Shown: in pieces, positions 20,785 to 28,902 of the stretch | Layout: every line of letters begins with the position of its first letter | How positions within the stretch are numbered: position 1 is the stretch's first letter | NCBI GenBank assembly: GCA_964483785.1 | Contig: CAZACW010000005.1 | Span: forward strand, 8,815 to 72,814 | Direction: 5' to 3' | Length of the DNA stretch: 64,000 bases | Origin: JABDGZ01 sp964483785 | Lineage (GTDB): Bacteria > Omnitrophota > Gorgyraeia > Zapsychrales > Fredricksoniimonadaceae | Translations under genes and position numbers: made by a program | Notes under the pieces: model-generated | Seen by the model: only the letters and a program-made list of their open reading frames with translations | What the model was told of the DNA's origin: nothing | Databases searched by the model: none

Positions 20785-20955
20785 TTAAAAAAACATCCAC
20801 GGAGGCGGCATCGGGACTGCGGAGGCCACATTCATGGCCTGGCCGGCCAGCCCGAACATGCCGCCGATGATTTGTCCCGGCAGGGAGAGGAGCTCACAAC
20901 CGCTCTGGGTGATGCAAATCAACAGCAAAGCCCCGAAGGTCCAGAATATTCTCAT
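20785..20955 (-). CDS. Small putative lipoprotein, 56 residues
   Basis: ATG at 20955 overlaps the TGA of the upstream DUF3352-like gene (ATGA), and TAA at 20785-20787 is 1 nt from the nfnA start, so it fills the gap exactly. The product begins MRIFWTFGALLLICITQSGC, a hydrophobic leader ending at Cys 20 that could be a weak lipobox, followed by a glycine-rich hydrophobic stretch (IIGGMFGLAGQA) and a PMPPPW tail. It recalls short entericidin-like lipoproteins, but I do not recognise a family. Reality is supported by the coupling on both sides. Confidence 0.6.
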   Translation of the reverse strand: MRIFWTFGALLLICITQSGCELLSLPGQIIGGMFGLAGQAMNVASAVPMPPPWMFF

Positions 20956-22907
20956 TTGACTAAAAATTCCGTTTCCAAAATCCTGTCCCCGAAACGCACG
21001 GTCACGGCCTGGGTGTCGATGGACTCCAGGCCTTTCAAGACCGGGGACACCACGTTTTCCATGTCATACATGGTCAATTTGGCCGACTGGGCGCCGACGG
21101 CATAATTGTCCAGCAGATGCGCCAGATCGTCTTTCTGCGCCTTGTAATTGGCGATGTCCTCGCGGATGGACGTTTCCTGGCGGTTAAGGTTCTCGATGGC
21201 GCCGCTCACCCATTCCGATTCTTCCAGGGTGATCTCGGTCAAGGAGGTGCTTTTAAGCTGGCTTAATTTGCGCTGGGCCAGGACCAGTTCCGCGTTCTTG
21301 TCCGCAATGGCCTCGTCGATCTCCTGCTTCTTGCTGTCCCCGTCCTGCCGGTAGGCCGCGGCCATGGACACCTGGCCGGACAAATAACGGTCGAGCCAGC
21401 CCAAAAAATCCTGGGCCCGTCGGGAAAGTTCCGCGGTTTTCATCACGGCCATGGAATGGAATTTGTTCCCGTTGTCCAGGCCCAACTGCGCCACGGTGTC
21501 ATCCGCCTCGATGGAATGCAGGGAATCCCCGTAAGCGTCGATGGACAGCTTCAGCAATTGCCGGCTGCTGGCCACCAGCAGATAATCGCCCAGGAACCCA
21601 TAGCCTGGGTCCATGTTCGCCCCCGCATGCAGGGCCAGATAATGGATGTCCACTTGATTATACGTCTCTTTTTCCACCGCCGCGATGGGATTTTGGGCCA
21701 GCTTGGCCAGTACCGCATCGGCCTTGGCGCGGTCCTGGACCTTGACGAAAATCAGGATGCGCGGATAAGGATAGGTGCCCTGCATATCAATGTCCGTCAA
21801 ATACCCGCCGATCTCCTGGCCCAGGACGGGCAAAATGTCGTGCCTGATGCTGACCTGAAAAGATTTTTCGAAACCGGCCTTCAAGGTGTAAAGGTCCTTG
21901 GCCAGGCCGGGACGGTCATCGATCCTGGCCTTGGCCAGGCCCCAGACCTCCTGCAGATCATAGCATCCGGCCCATTGATATAAGATGGCGTTGACCGGCA
22001 CTAATTTCAAGGTCTCATTGGCCAGGGCCGGACAGCTGTAGACCCGCTGCAGATGGGAGGAAAAATATTTTTCGTTGAGGCCCAAGACCATTTTGTATTT
22101 GCTGATCTTGCCCGGCCTGAAAGATAGGCCGATCAAGGGAAAGGCGGCTGAACGCTGGCCCCAGGAAGAAAGCCTGGCGTCCGGCTGGCCCCGCCAAATG
22201 TCCGCAAGTCCGTTGAGGTTCAGAAACACCAGCCCATCGCCGGAGGGATAGGCGTTATGCCGGATCACGCTGTAGGAGGGGTCAAATTGCAGGGCCTGGC
22301 GCCTATGCTGATATACATCCACCACTTCTTCCAAATGTTTGGACGGGTCTGGGGTGATGATGAGCAGATCCCTGATCCTCACATAGGCCAGGCCCACCCC
22401 CTGCTTTTTAAAAAGTATATGATTGATGCCGCGGCCAAAATATTCCTGCTGGGTGACGCTCGTCTCCTCGCCCCATTGATGGAAGAGCTGGCCTAAAAGT
22501 TCGACGATTCTCGTCGATAAAGTCAGGCGCAGCACGGCGATGGCGTAATAATTGCCCTCCTGGCGGTACACGGCCAGCGCAGCCTCTTTGACGAGGAATT
22601 TGTGGACCAGCGGATTGTCCCAAAATTTGGCCAGGCCGCTTTGCCAGAGCTGTATGTCCCGGATTTCGCCGGTCAACAGATTATTGCGGGAAAGCACGTC
22701 GGGCAGGTCTATGACGGCGAGGCTTTTGCCCAGATCCGAATGGATCATCTGGTCAATATGGTCCCGCGGATGGACCAATTGCATAAAGACCAGCGGATTG
22801 TCAGGCAAGATGCGCTCCACCGGCAGGCCCGGCCTCTGGCACCAGAGCCAAAATCCAACCAGGCCCAGACCCAGCACCCCCGGAATGAAGAAAAATTTAT
22901 TGTTCAT
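20952..22907 (-). CDS. DUF3352-like membrane-anchored protein
   Basis: 651 residues. One N-terminal membrane segment or uncleaved signal anchor (about 5-22), a large domain with the pattern of DUF3352 proteins (DNPLVFMQL early, DAVLAKLAQ and GYGFLGDYLLVASSRQLLKLSI near 430-470), then a predicted coiled coil at about 550-600. Probably exported and periplasmic. Function unknown. It overlaps tatD by 11 nt and the small lipoprotein by 4 nt, so it is translated within the dtd-rsmE operon. Confidence 0.65.
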   Translation of the reverse strand: MNNKFFFIPGVLGLGLVGFWLWCQRPGLPVERILPDNPLVFMQLVHPRDHIDQMIHSDLGKSLAVIDLPDVLSRNNLLTGEIRDIQLWQSGLAKFWDNPLVHKFLVKEAALAVYRQEGNYYAIAVLRLTLSTRIVELLGQLFHQWGEETSVTQQEYFGRGINHILFKKQGVGLAYVRIRDLLIITPDPSKHLEEVVDVYQHRRQALQFDPSYSVIRHNAYPSGDGLVFLNLNGLADIWRGQPDARLSSWGQRSAAFPLIGLSFRPGKISKYKMVLGLNEKYFSSHLQRVYSCPALANETLKLVPVNAILYQWAGCYDLQEVWGLAKARIDDRPGLAKDLYTLKAGFEKSFQVSIRHDILPVLGQEIGGYLTDIDMQGTYPYPRILIFVKVQDRAKADAVLAKLAQNPIAAVEKETYNQVDIHYLALHAGANMDPGYGFLGDYLLVASSRQLLKLSIDAYGDSLHSIEADDTVAQLGLDNGNKFHSMAVMKTAELSRRAQDFLGWLDRYLSGQVSMAAAYRQDGDSKKQEIDEAIADKNAELVLAQRKLSQLKSTSLTEITLEESEWVSGAIENLNRQETSIREDIANYKAQKDDLAHLLDNYAVGAQSAKLTMYDMENVVSPVLKGLESIDTQAVTVRFGDRILETEFLVK

Positions 22908-23673
22908 CTTTAAGGCCGAAAAAATCCATGGCGTTGGCGTTGACTTGATTTAAAACTTCCTGAAAGCCCAAATTTTTCAACTTTGCAAGCGCTTCAACGG
23001 TCTTGAGCACATCCTTGGGCTCAGCGCTAAACGCTGCTTCCCCGTCTCGATAACGCACCGGTGAATCCGTTTCCACCAGAATCCTCTGCAGCGGGGCCTG
23101 GGCCATGGCCTTTTGGGATTCAGGGCTATAGGCCACGCTTAGGCTGGTGGACACATAAAAACCGGCTGCCAAAATTTGATCCAGGACATCCAGCGGCCCG
23201 CTGTACCAGTGAAACAGCGCAGCTGCAACGCCGGAGTCAAGCGTCATCTGCAAACAATCCTGCCAGGCCCCGCGGCTGTGGATGACAATGGGCAATTGAT
23301 GCTCCTTGGCCAGCTGCAAATGATAAGCAAAAGAATCCTTTTGCTTTTGACGCTCAACATCATCCTTGCGCACCCACTTATACCAGTAATCCAGGCCGGT
23401 TTCTCCGACGGCAACGGCCTGGGCGAGATGGCCGCGCATAAATTCAAAGGCCTGGGCCTGCTCCTGCGGCTTGACCATGCCCGGATGAACGCCTAAGGCC
23501 GCATAGATCCTGGGCCTTTGGTATTGGGCCTGGATTTCCAGGACCTTGTGCATGGACTCAAGGTCAACACTCATGGCCACAACGGCGCTGACCCCGGCCT
23601 CATGCGCGCGGCCCATGGCCCCCGGCAAATCCGCGAGCTGGTCAATATGCGCGTGCGTATCAATGAACTTCAC
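22897..23673 (-). CDS. tatD: TatD-family metal-dependent hydrolase
   Basis: 258 residues. Metal ligands appear in DTHAHID (residues 5-11), GETGLDY, HSRGA and ETDSPVRY, the usual TatD set. Family members are 3'-5' exonucleases or D-aminoacyl-related DNases. The start is GTG at 23673, overlapping the dtd stop (GTGA). The usual HCF motif reads LFHWYSG here. Confidence 0.9.
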   Translation of the reverse strand: MKFIDTHAHIDQLADLPGAMGRAHEAGVSAVVAMSVDLESMHKVLEIQAQYQRPRIYAALGVHPGMVKPQEQAQAFEFMRGHLAQAVAVGETGLDYWYKWVRKDDVERQKQKDSFAYHLQLAKEHQLPIVIHSRGAWQDCLQMTLDSGVAAALFHWYSGPLDVLDQILAAGFYVSTSLSVAYSPESQKAMAQAPLQRILVETDSPVRYRDGEAAFSAEPKDVLKTVEALAKLKNLGFQEVLNQVNANAMDFFGLKDEQ

Positions 23674-24146
23674 AAGCCCTGCTTCTGCGGCGCCGGATGC
23701 TTTGGTCCCGGCGTATCGATGACAAAGGTCACCGGCCCGTCGTTGATGGAAGCAACGTCCATCATGGCCCTGAAGCGCCCGGTTTCAACCGCCAAACCCG
23801 CCAGCTTTATCTGCGCCACAAAATAATTGTACAGCTCTTCGCCCTTGGCCGGGTCTGCCGCTTCATCAAAGGAAGGCCTGCGCCCATGGTCACAATTCCC
23901 GTAAAGGGTAAATTGCGAAACGACCAAAAACGCGCCGCCCGCTTCCCGGGCCGATAAGTTCATTTTACCTTGTCCGTCTTCAAAAATGCGTAATTCCGCA
24001 ACTTTTTTGGCCAGGGAAGCGGCGCAGGCCTGGGTGTCGTTTTGGGCCACGCCCAAAAAAATAAGCAGGCCCGTTTGGATGTGTCCGACAGTTTGGCCCG
24101 CCACCGTGACCCGTGCTTCTTTGACTCGTTGAACCACGATACGCAT
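23670..24146 (-). CDS. dtd: D-aminoacyl-tRNA deacylase
   Basis: 158 residues from ATG 24146. Removes D-amino acids (and glycine) mischarged onto tRNA. The SQFTLYGN motif (catalytic Thr region) and the C-terminal NDGPVTF Gly-Pro motif are both present; the N terminus MRIVVQRVKEA is typical. The protein is slightly long, with an added tail (PGPKHPAPQKQGL). First gene of the operon ending at rsmE. Confidence 0.95.
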   Translation of the reverse strand: MRIVVQRVKEARVTVAGQTVGHIQTGLLIFLGVAQNDTQACAASLAKKVAELRIFEDGQGKMNLSAREAGGAFLVVSQFTLYGNCDHGRRPSFDEAADPAKGEELYNYFVAQIKLAGLAVETGRFRAMMDVASINDGPVTFVIDTPGPKHPAPQKQGL

Positions 24147-24211
24147 ATATAACATTTTATATTAGCTTTCAAATTTCCGTGCGTCAATACCTAAAAGTTC
24201 CTCCGTCGGGA

Positions 24212-24240
24212 TTGACAAGGTCCTGGCTTTATGTTAGAAA
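24212..24240 (+). promoter_or_regulatory. Promoter of the Hel308-like gene; predicted leaderless
   Basis: Plus strand TTGACA (24212-24217), 17-nt spacer, TAGAAA (24235-24240) preceded by TGT (extended -10). The ATG at 24246 falls about where transcription should begin, which argues for that start over the ATG at 24231 inside the spacer. Confidence 0.5.
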
Positions 24241-24245
24241 CAGGT

Positions 24246-26510
24246 ATGGACCTAAAAGCTTTATTGTCCCAGCATGCCTTTCCGCAAAACTTTATCGATA
24301 TTTTTACGGCCTCAGGCATCAGCACCCTGCATCCGCCCCAGGCCGAGGCGATCCGCAAAGGCGTCCTGGAGCAGAAAAACGTGGTGATGGCCGTGCCCAC
24401 GGCCGCGGGCAAGACCCTGATCGCGGAGCTGTGCATGCTCAAATCGATCCTTCAGCGCGGCGGCAAGGCCCTGTACATTGCCCCGCTCAAGGCCCTGGCC
24501 AGCGAAAAATACCATGATTTCAAAAAGAAATATGAACCCTTAGGGGTCAAAATCGGCATCGCCACGGGCGATCTGGATTCCCCCAGCCAATATTTGGACC
24601 GTTACCAGATCCTCATCGCCACGGCGGAAAAGGTCGATTCCATCCTGCGCGCCAAGGCCGGGTGGCTGATCAACGGCCTTTCCGTGATCGTCCTGGATGA
24701 GATCCATTTCATCGACGATGACAGCCGCGGGCCCACCCTGGAGATCCTCACCGCGCGCATCAAGCAAATGAAACCCGATATCCAGATTTTGGCCTTAAGT
24801 GCCACCATCAGCAATGCCCAGGAGCTCTCCGGCTGGCTCGGGGCCAATCTGGCCTTGAGCCACTGGCGCCCCATCCCCTTGAAGGAAGGCGTTTATTTCA
24901 ACGAGAAAATCATGTTCAACAACGATTCCATCCGCTTAGTCAGGGAAGAGGCGGACGAGGACCTGAGCAAGCTCAGCCTCGACACCCTGCGCGGCGGCGG
25001 CCAGGTCCTGGTCTTTGTCAATTCCCGGCGCAGTGCCCAGGCCGCGGCGCGGGAACTCTGCCCGTCGGTGGCCAAGGTCCTTAAGCCCGAGGAGAAGAAA
25101 ATGCTCAACCAACTGGCGCAGGAGATCGGCGAGGACCATGCCGCCACCAAGGTCTGCAAAAAATTGGCGGACATCCTCAAGGCCGGCTGCGCCTTTCACC
25201 ACGCCGGCCTGACCCCCAAACAGCGCCAGTTGATCGAAGAGCATTTTAAGCGCAATATCATCAAGGTGATCTGCTCCACCCCGACGCTGGCTGCCGGCGT
25301 CAATCTGCCGGCCCGCCGCGCCATCATCCGCGACTGCAAACGCTATGCCAGCGGCCTGGGCTCGGTGTACATCTCCACCGCGGAATACAAGCAATGCGCC
25401 GGCCGCGCCGGCCGGCCCCAATACGATGATTACGGGGAAGCGGTGCTCATGGCCAAGTCCCTCTCGGAGCAAAACACCCTGTTCGAGCGCTTTGTCCTCT
25501 CCAAGCCCGAGCCGGTGACCTCCAAACTGGGGTCTGAATCCGCCCTGCGCATCCACATCCTTTCATCCATCGCCGCGGGCTATGTGCATGATATCAACAG
25601 CATGTTCGATTTTCTCAACCACACCTTCCTCTCCTACCAGAAGCAGGGCGTCAATTTAGTCGGCATGGTCGGCGACATTTTCGAATACCTGCACAAAAAC
25701 GGCTTTATCGACAAAAGCGGATTTAAATATTTCACCACACCCTTCGGCCAAATCACCAGCCGCCTTTACATCGACCCCATGACCAGCCTGATCCTGCGCG
25801 AAGGCCTGACCAAGATCCACGAGGGCCATTCCTTCTCGACCTTTGGGCTTCTGCACATGCTCACCTGCTGTCCGGACAGCGAACTGTTAAATGTAGGCAA
25901 GGCTGATTATGAGGAGATGGAACAATTGGCGGCCAAGCTCGAGGACGAATTGATCATCACGCCCAACCAGCTGGCCCCCCTGCAGGACGTTTATACGTAT
26001 TACGCGACGCTCAAGACCATGTGGCTGTGGGCGCGCTGGATCGACGAAGATAAGGAAGAGGCCATGTGCGATGATTTTAACATCGGCCCCGGGGACATTT
26101 ACCGCCATGTGGAGTCCGCCGGTTGGCTTTTGTATGCCGCGGGCATGGTCGCGGAGCTTCTGCGCTACAAAAAGCTGACCTTTGAATTGGAGGCCCTGCG
26201 TCTGCGCATGCGCTATGGGATCAAGCCGGAATTGCTGGAGCTGGCTTCCCTGGAAGGGGTGGGCCGCATCCGGGCGCGCATGCTGTATAAACACGGCTAC
26301 CGCGGCCTGGCGGATTTAAAAACAGCCACGGCCCCGCATCTGGCCTCGATCAAGGCCATCGGCAAATCCCTGGCTGAAAGCATTGTGCATCAAGTCCTTC
26401 ATCCCGCGCCGGCCAGACGCTTCAGCGGCCGCCGCAGTTCCTTCTCCCAAGACGAAAGCGCGCCAGCCTCCCCATCCACACCTGAAACCACCGAAGTCTG
26501 GACGGATTGA
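24246..26510 (+). CDS. Hel308/Ski2-like superfamily 2 DNA helicase
   Basis: About 754 residues. Q-motif region (LHPPQAEAI), Walker A AVPTAAGKT, motif II DEIH, motif III LSATISN, then VFVNSRRSAQ, FHHAGL, STPTLAAGVNLPA and motif VI QCAGRAGRP, followed by winged-helix and ratchet-like domains and a C-terminal HhH-like segment (LEGVGRIRARMLY, SIKAIGKSLAESIV). This is the archaeal Hel308 layout: a 3'-5' helicase acting at stalled forks. Its presence in a bacterium suggests past transfer from archaea (inference). The last 40 residues are low-complexity. It is followed directly by a REP array. Confidence 0.88.
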   Translation: MDLKALLSQHAFPQNFIDIFTASGISTLHPPQAEAIRKGVLEQKNVVMAVPTAAGKTLIAELCMLKSILQRGGKALYIAPLKALASEKYHDFKKKYEPLGVKIGIATGDLDSPSQYLDRYQILIATAEKVDSILRAKAGWLINGLSVIVLDEIHFIDDDSRGPTLEILTARIKQMKPDIQILALSATISNAQELSGWLGANLALSHWRPIPLKEGVYFNEKIMFNNDSIRLVREEADEDLSKLSLDTLRGGGQVLVFVNSRRSAQAAARELCPSVAKVLKPEEKKMLNQLAQEIGEDHAATKVCKKLADILKAGCAFHHAGLTPKQRQLIEEHFKRNIIKVICSTPTLAAGVNLPARRAIIRDCKRYASGLGSVYISTAEYKQCAGRAGRPQYDDYGEAVLMAKSLSEQNTLFERFVLSKPEPVTSKLGSESALRIHILSSIAAGYVHDINSMFDFLNHTFLSYQKQGVNLVGMVGDIFEYLHKNGFIDKSGFKYFTTPFGQITSRLYIDPMTSLILREGLTKIHEGHSFSTFGLLHMLTCCPDSELLNVGKADYEEMEQLAAKLEDELIITPNQLAPLQDVYTYYATLKTMWLWARWIDEDKEEAMCDDFNIGPGDIYRHVESAGWLLYAAGMVAELLRYKKLTFELEALRLRMRYGIKPELLELASLEGVGRIRARMLYKHGYRGLADLKTATAPHLASIKAIGKSLAESIVHQVLHPAPARRFSGRRSSFSQDESAPASPSTPETTEVWTD

Positions 26511-26511
26511 T

Positions 26512-26599
26512 AAAAACTGGGACACATTGACTTTTTTAAGAAAAGTCAATGTGTCCCAGTTTTTAATGTCCCAGTTTTTAATGTGTCCCAGTTTTTAAT
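26512..26599. repeat. REP-like array, family B
   Basis: A perfect 24-bp hairpin (26512-26535 against 26541-26564, loop TTAAG) built on ACTGGGACACATTGAC, followed by two partial half-units (26565-26580 and 26581-26599) ending in CCCAGTTTTT. It separates hel308 from the convergent receiver gene and could terminate both. The receiver gene's last codons and stop are inside the final half-unit. A second array of the same family is at 34525-34625. Confidence 0.85.
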
Positions 26600-26952
26600 A
26601 ATTCTTTGACCTTATCGGCGAGTTTGAGCATGTCAAAAGGCTTGGCCATCAAACAGCTGTAGGGTTCGTTGGGCTCGGGCTGGCTTTCTTCCTGGGTCAA
26701 CAAGCCGCTTAAGACGATGATGGGGATGTTTTTGCAGCGCTCGTCCTGCCTGACCTTCATGCTCAGGCGCCAGCCGTCGATTTCCGGCATGGTCAAGTCC
26801 GCGATCATCAAATCAGGCGGGGATTTCTTGATCACTTTTAAGGCCTCATATCCGTCGGACGCAGTGACCACCTCAAAGCCGCTCTTCTCCATGATGGCCT
26901 TGACCATGTACAGGATGTCCAAATCGTCGTCGACCACCAAAATCTTGGGCAT
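26578..26952 (-). CDS. Single-domain response regulator (CheY-like)
   Basis: 124 residues, receiver domain only. Acidic pair DDD near residue 8, phosphoacceptor Asp in LMIADLTMPEIDGW (about 53), Thr/Ser switch in IIVLSG, Lys in AKPF. Probably a phosphorelay shuttle or output by protein contact. Last gene of the two-component operon. The C-terminal KTGTH and TAA stop are encoded by a family B repeat unit. Confidence 0.9.
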   Translation of the reverse strand: MPKILVVDDDLDILYMVKAIMEKSGFEVVTASDGYEALKVIKKSPPDLMIADLTMPEIDGWRLSMKVRQDERCKNIPIIVLSGLLTQEESQPEPNEPYSCLMAKPFDMLKLADKVKELLKTGTH

Positions 26953-26960
26953 ATCCCCTC

Positions 26961-27749
26961 CTAAAACAGCCGGTTGACCTGCATCAGCAGGTCATCCAGA
27001 GTCTCGTATTCCACAAAGGTAAAAATACCGGTCTTGGCCTTGATCCGCTCCATCACCTGCCGGTCATGCTTGACGTCGCGGGAGGTGTACAAAATGAATT
27101 TGATGTCCTTGGTCCTGGCCATTTGACTCAGCCTGAAAATGACCACATCTCCGGCGATGTCCGCCATGCCAAGCTGAACAACGGCCACATCCGGCGTGTC
27201 CTTGACCATTTTCTCGATGGCCGAGGCGCCGGTCTTGGCCGGCACCACCGTATAATCGGCCTTCAAGAACATCCCGGCTATTTGGTCAAAAAGCTCCTGC
27301 CCGGGCTCGACGATGCAGATCCTGCGCGGACGCTCGAGCAGGCCGATATTGGCCTTGAGCGGCGCGTCGCTGCGCCTTTTGATGATCAATTGCGCCTCAT
27401 GGACCAACTGGTCGATTTCAAAGGGCTTGATCATAAAGCCGTCGATCTCCAGGTCCTTGAACAGGCCCTGCACATTGGCCCGGGCGGTCAAGACCAGGAC
27501 AGGATACATGGGCCGGCCCTTCTCATTGCAGATCTTGCTGTAAAATTCGATGCCGCCCATGCGGGGCATGTTCATGTCCAGGACAATCAAATCCGGCCTG
27601 AACGTTTTGAGTTTGTCCAGGGCGTCCAGGCCGTCCCCGGCCGTCTGCACCTCATAGCCCTTGGACTTGAATTGAAACCCGATCATCTGGGTCAAATCTT
27701 CTTCGTCATCAATGACCATGATCTTCTTAGGCGTTTCCATATTATACAT
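26961..27749 (-). CDS. Tandem receiver-domain protein (REC-REC)
   Basis: 262 residues. The first receiver (about 9-125) is complete: DDEED, phosphoacceptor in LIVLDMNMPRMGG, IKPFE lysine. The second (about 140-262) keeps the fold pattern but has VVQLGMAD where the Asp should be, so it is probably not phosphorylated. Starts at ATG 27749, overlapping the kinase stop, or at ATG 27740. Eight nt separate it from the next receiver gene. Likely an adaptor between kinases. Confidence 0.85.
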   Translation of the reverse strand: MYNMETPKKIMVIDDEEDLTQMIGFQFKSKGYEVQTAGDGLDALDKLKTFRPDLIVLDMNMPRMGGIEFYSKICNEKGRPMYPVLVLTARANVQGLFKDLEIDGFMIKPFEIDQLVHEAQLIIKRRSDAPLKANIGLLERPRRICIVEPGQELFDQIAGMFLKADYTVVPAKTGASAIEKMVKDTPDVAVVQLGMADIAGDVVIFRLSQMARTKDIKFILYTSRDVKHDRQVMERIKAKTGIFTFVEYETLDDLLMQVNRLF

Positions 27750-28902
27750 GCCCCCCTTCTGCGATGGGAAGCGTGAAATAAAAACAGCTCCCCTGGCCGA
27801 GTTTGGATTCCACGCTGACCTTGCCGCCGTGCTGGCGGACGATTTCCTTGCAAATGGCCAAGCCTAAGCCCGTTCCGGCGCAGCGCTGATGGGCCTCGCC
27901 CAATTGCTGGAATTTCTCAAACAATTTTTTCATGTCCTCTTCCTTGATCCCGTCGCCGGTGTCCTGCACCCGGACCTGGACCTCCGGAGCGTCCTGGCTT
28001 TTGAGGCTGGTGACGGTGATGCCGCCGGTCTTGGTGAATTTGATGGCGTTGGAAATCAGGTTGTTCAAGACCTGGATGATCTTGTCCTGGTCAAAGCCCA
28101 GGGAGGCGATGGATGCATCCAAAGAAGCTTTCAGGTACAGCCCCTTGCCCCTGGCCACGGCCTCCTGATTGTCGACGACGGACTGGATGGTCTGGTTGAT
28201 GTCCCCGGGCTTGATGCTTAATTTGGTCTTGCCGGATTCCAAATGCGCCAGATCCAGGATATCGTTGATCAGGCGGTTGAGCCTGTCCACATTGTTTTTG
28301 GCCCTGCCCAAAAAATTGTTTTGTTCCTCGCTGACCGTCCCCGCGCTGCCGCTTAAGACGATGTCCAAGGCGGCCTTGATCGAGGCCAGGGGCGTCCTTA
28401 ATTCATGGGAAATCGTCGAGCTGAATTCCTTCTGGATATCGTAGAGGGCCTTCAATTTTAAATTGGCCAGCTGGAGCTCATCGTTTTTAGACCTCATCTC
28501 CCGAAACAGCCTGCGGTTTTCCATCACCAGATCATAATGGTACATGGCCCCCACCACCGCGGAGACCAATTCCTGGGCATGCCAGGGTTTGTTGATGAAA
28601 CGGTACACCTCGCTGACATTGATGGCTTTTTCAGCGGCCATCAGGTCCGCGTAGGCCGTAAAAAGAATGCGCACGATGTCCGGATACTGCAATTTGACGC
28701 GGTGCAAAAATTCCACGCCGGTGATGTCCGGCATGCGCTGGTCGCTTAAAACCACCTTGATCTTTTCCTTGGCCAGGATGTTCATGGCTTCCGTGAAATT
28801 GGAGGCAAAGGCCACCCCGTAAGGCTCGTCGGCGAAGATGCGGGTGATGGAGCTTAAAACGTTCTTTTCATCATCTAAAAACAGCACATTGATCTCTTTC
28901 AT
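27742..28902 (-). CDS. Hybrid histidine kinase, REC-HisKA-HATPase
   Basis: 386 residues. N-terminal receiver with phosphoacceptor in VVLSDQRMPDITG, a short coiled linker (about 125-150), HisKA H-box SSTISHELRTPLASIK (His about 166), N-box NNLISNAIKFT, G boxes DTGDGI and GTGLGLAI. No membrane segment, so cytosolic; its activity would be set by phosphorylation of its own receiver. Its start overlaps the stop of the membrane kinase (ATGA). Confidence 0.92.
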   Translation of the reverse strand: MKEINVLFLDDEKNVLSSITRIFADEPYGVAFASNFTEAMNILAKEKIKVVLSDQRMPDITGVEFLHRVKLQYPDIVRILFTAYADLMAAEKAINVSEVYRFINKPWHAQELVSAVVGAMYHYDLVMENRRLFREMRSKNDELQLANLKLKALYDIQKEFSSTISHELRTPLASIKAALDIVLSGSAGTVSEEQNNFLGRAKNNVDRLNRLINDILDLAHLESGKTKLSIKPGDINQTIQSVVDNQEAVARGKGLYLKASLDASIASLGFDQDKIIQVLNNLISNAIKFTKTGGITVTSLKSQDAPEVQVRVQDTGDGIKEEDMKKLFEKFQQLGEAHQRCAGTGLGLAICKEIVRQHGGKVSVESKLGQGSCFYFTLPIAEGGHV

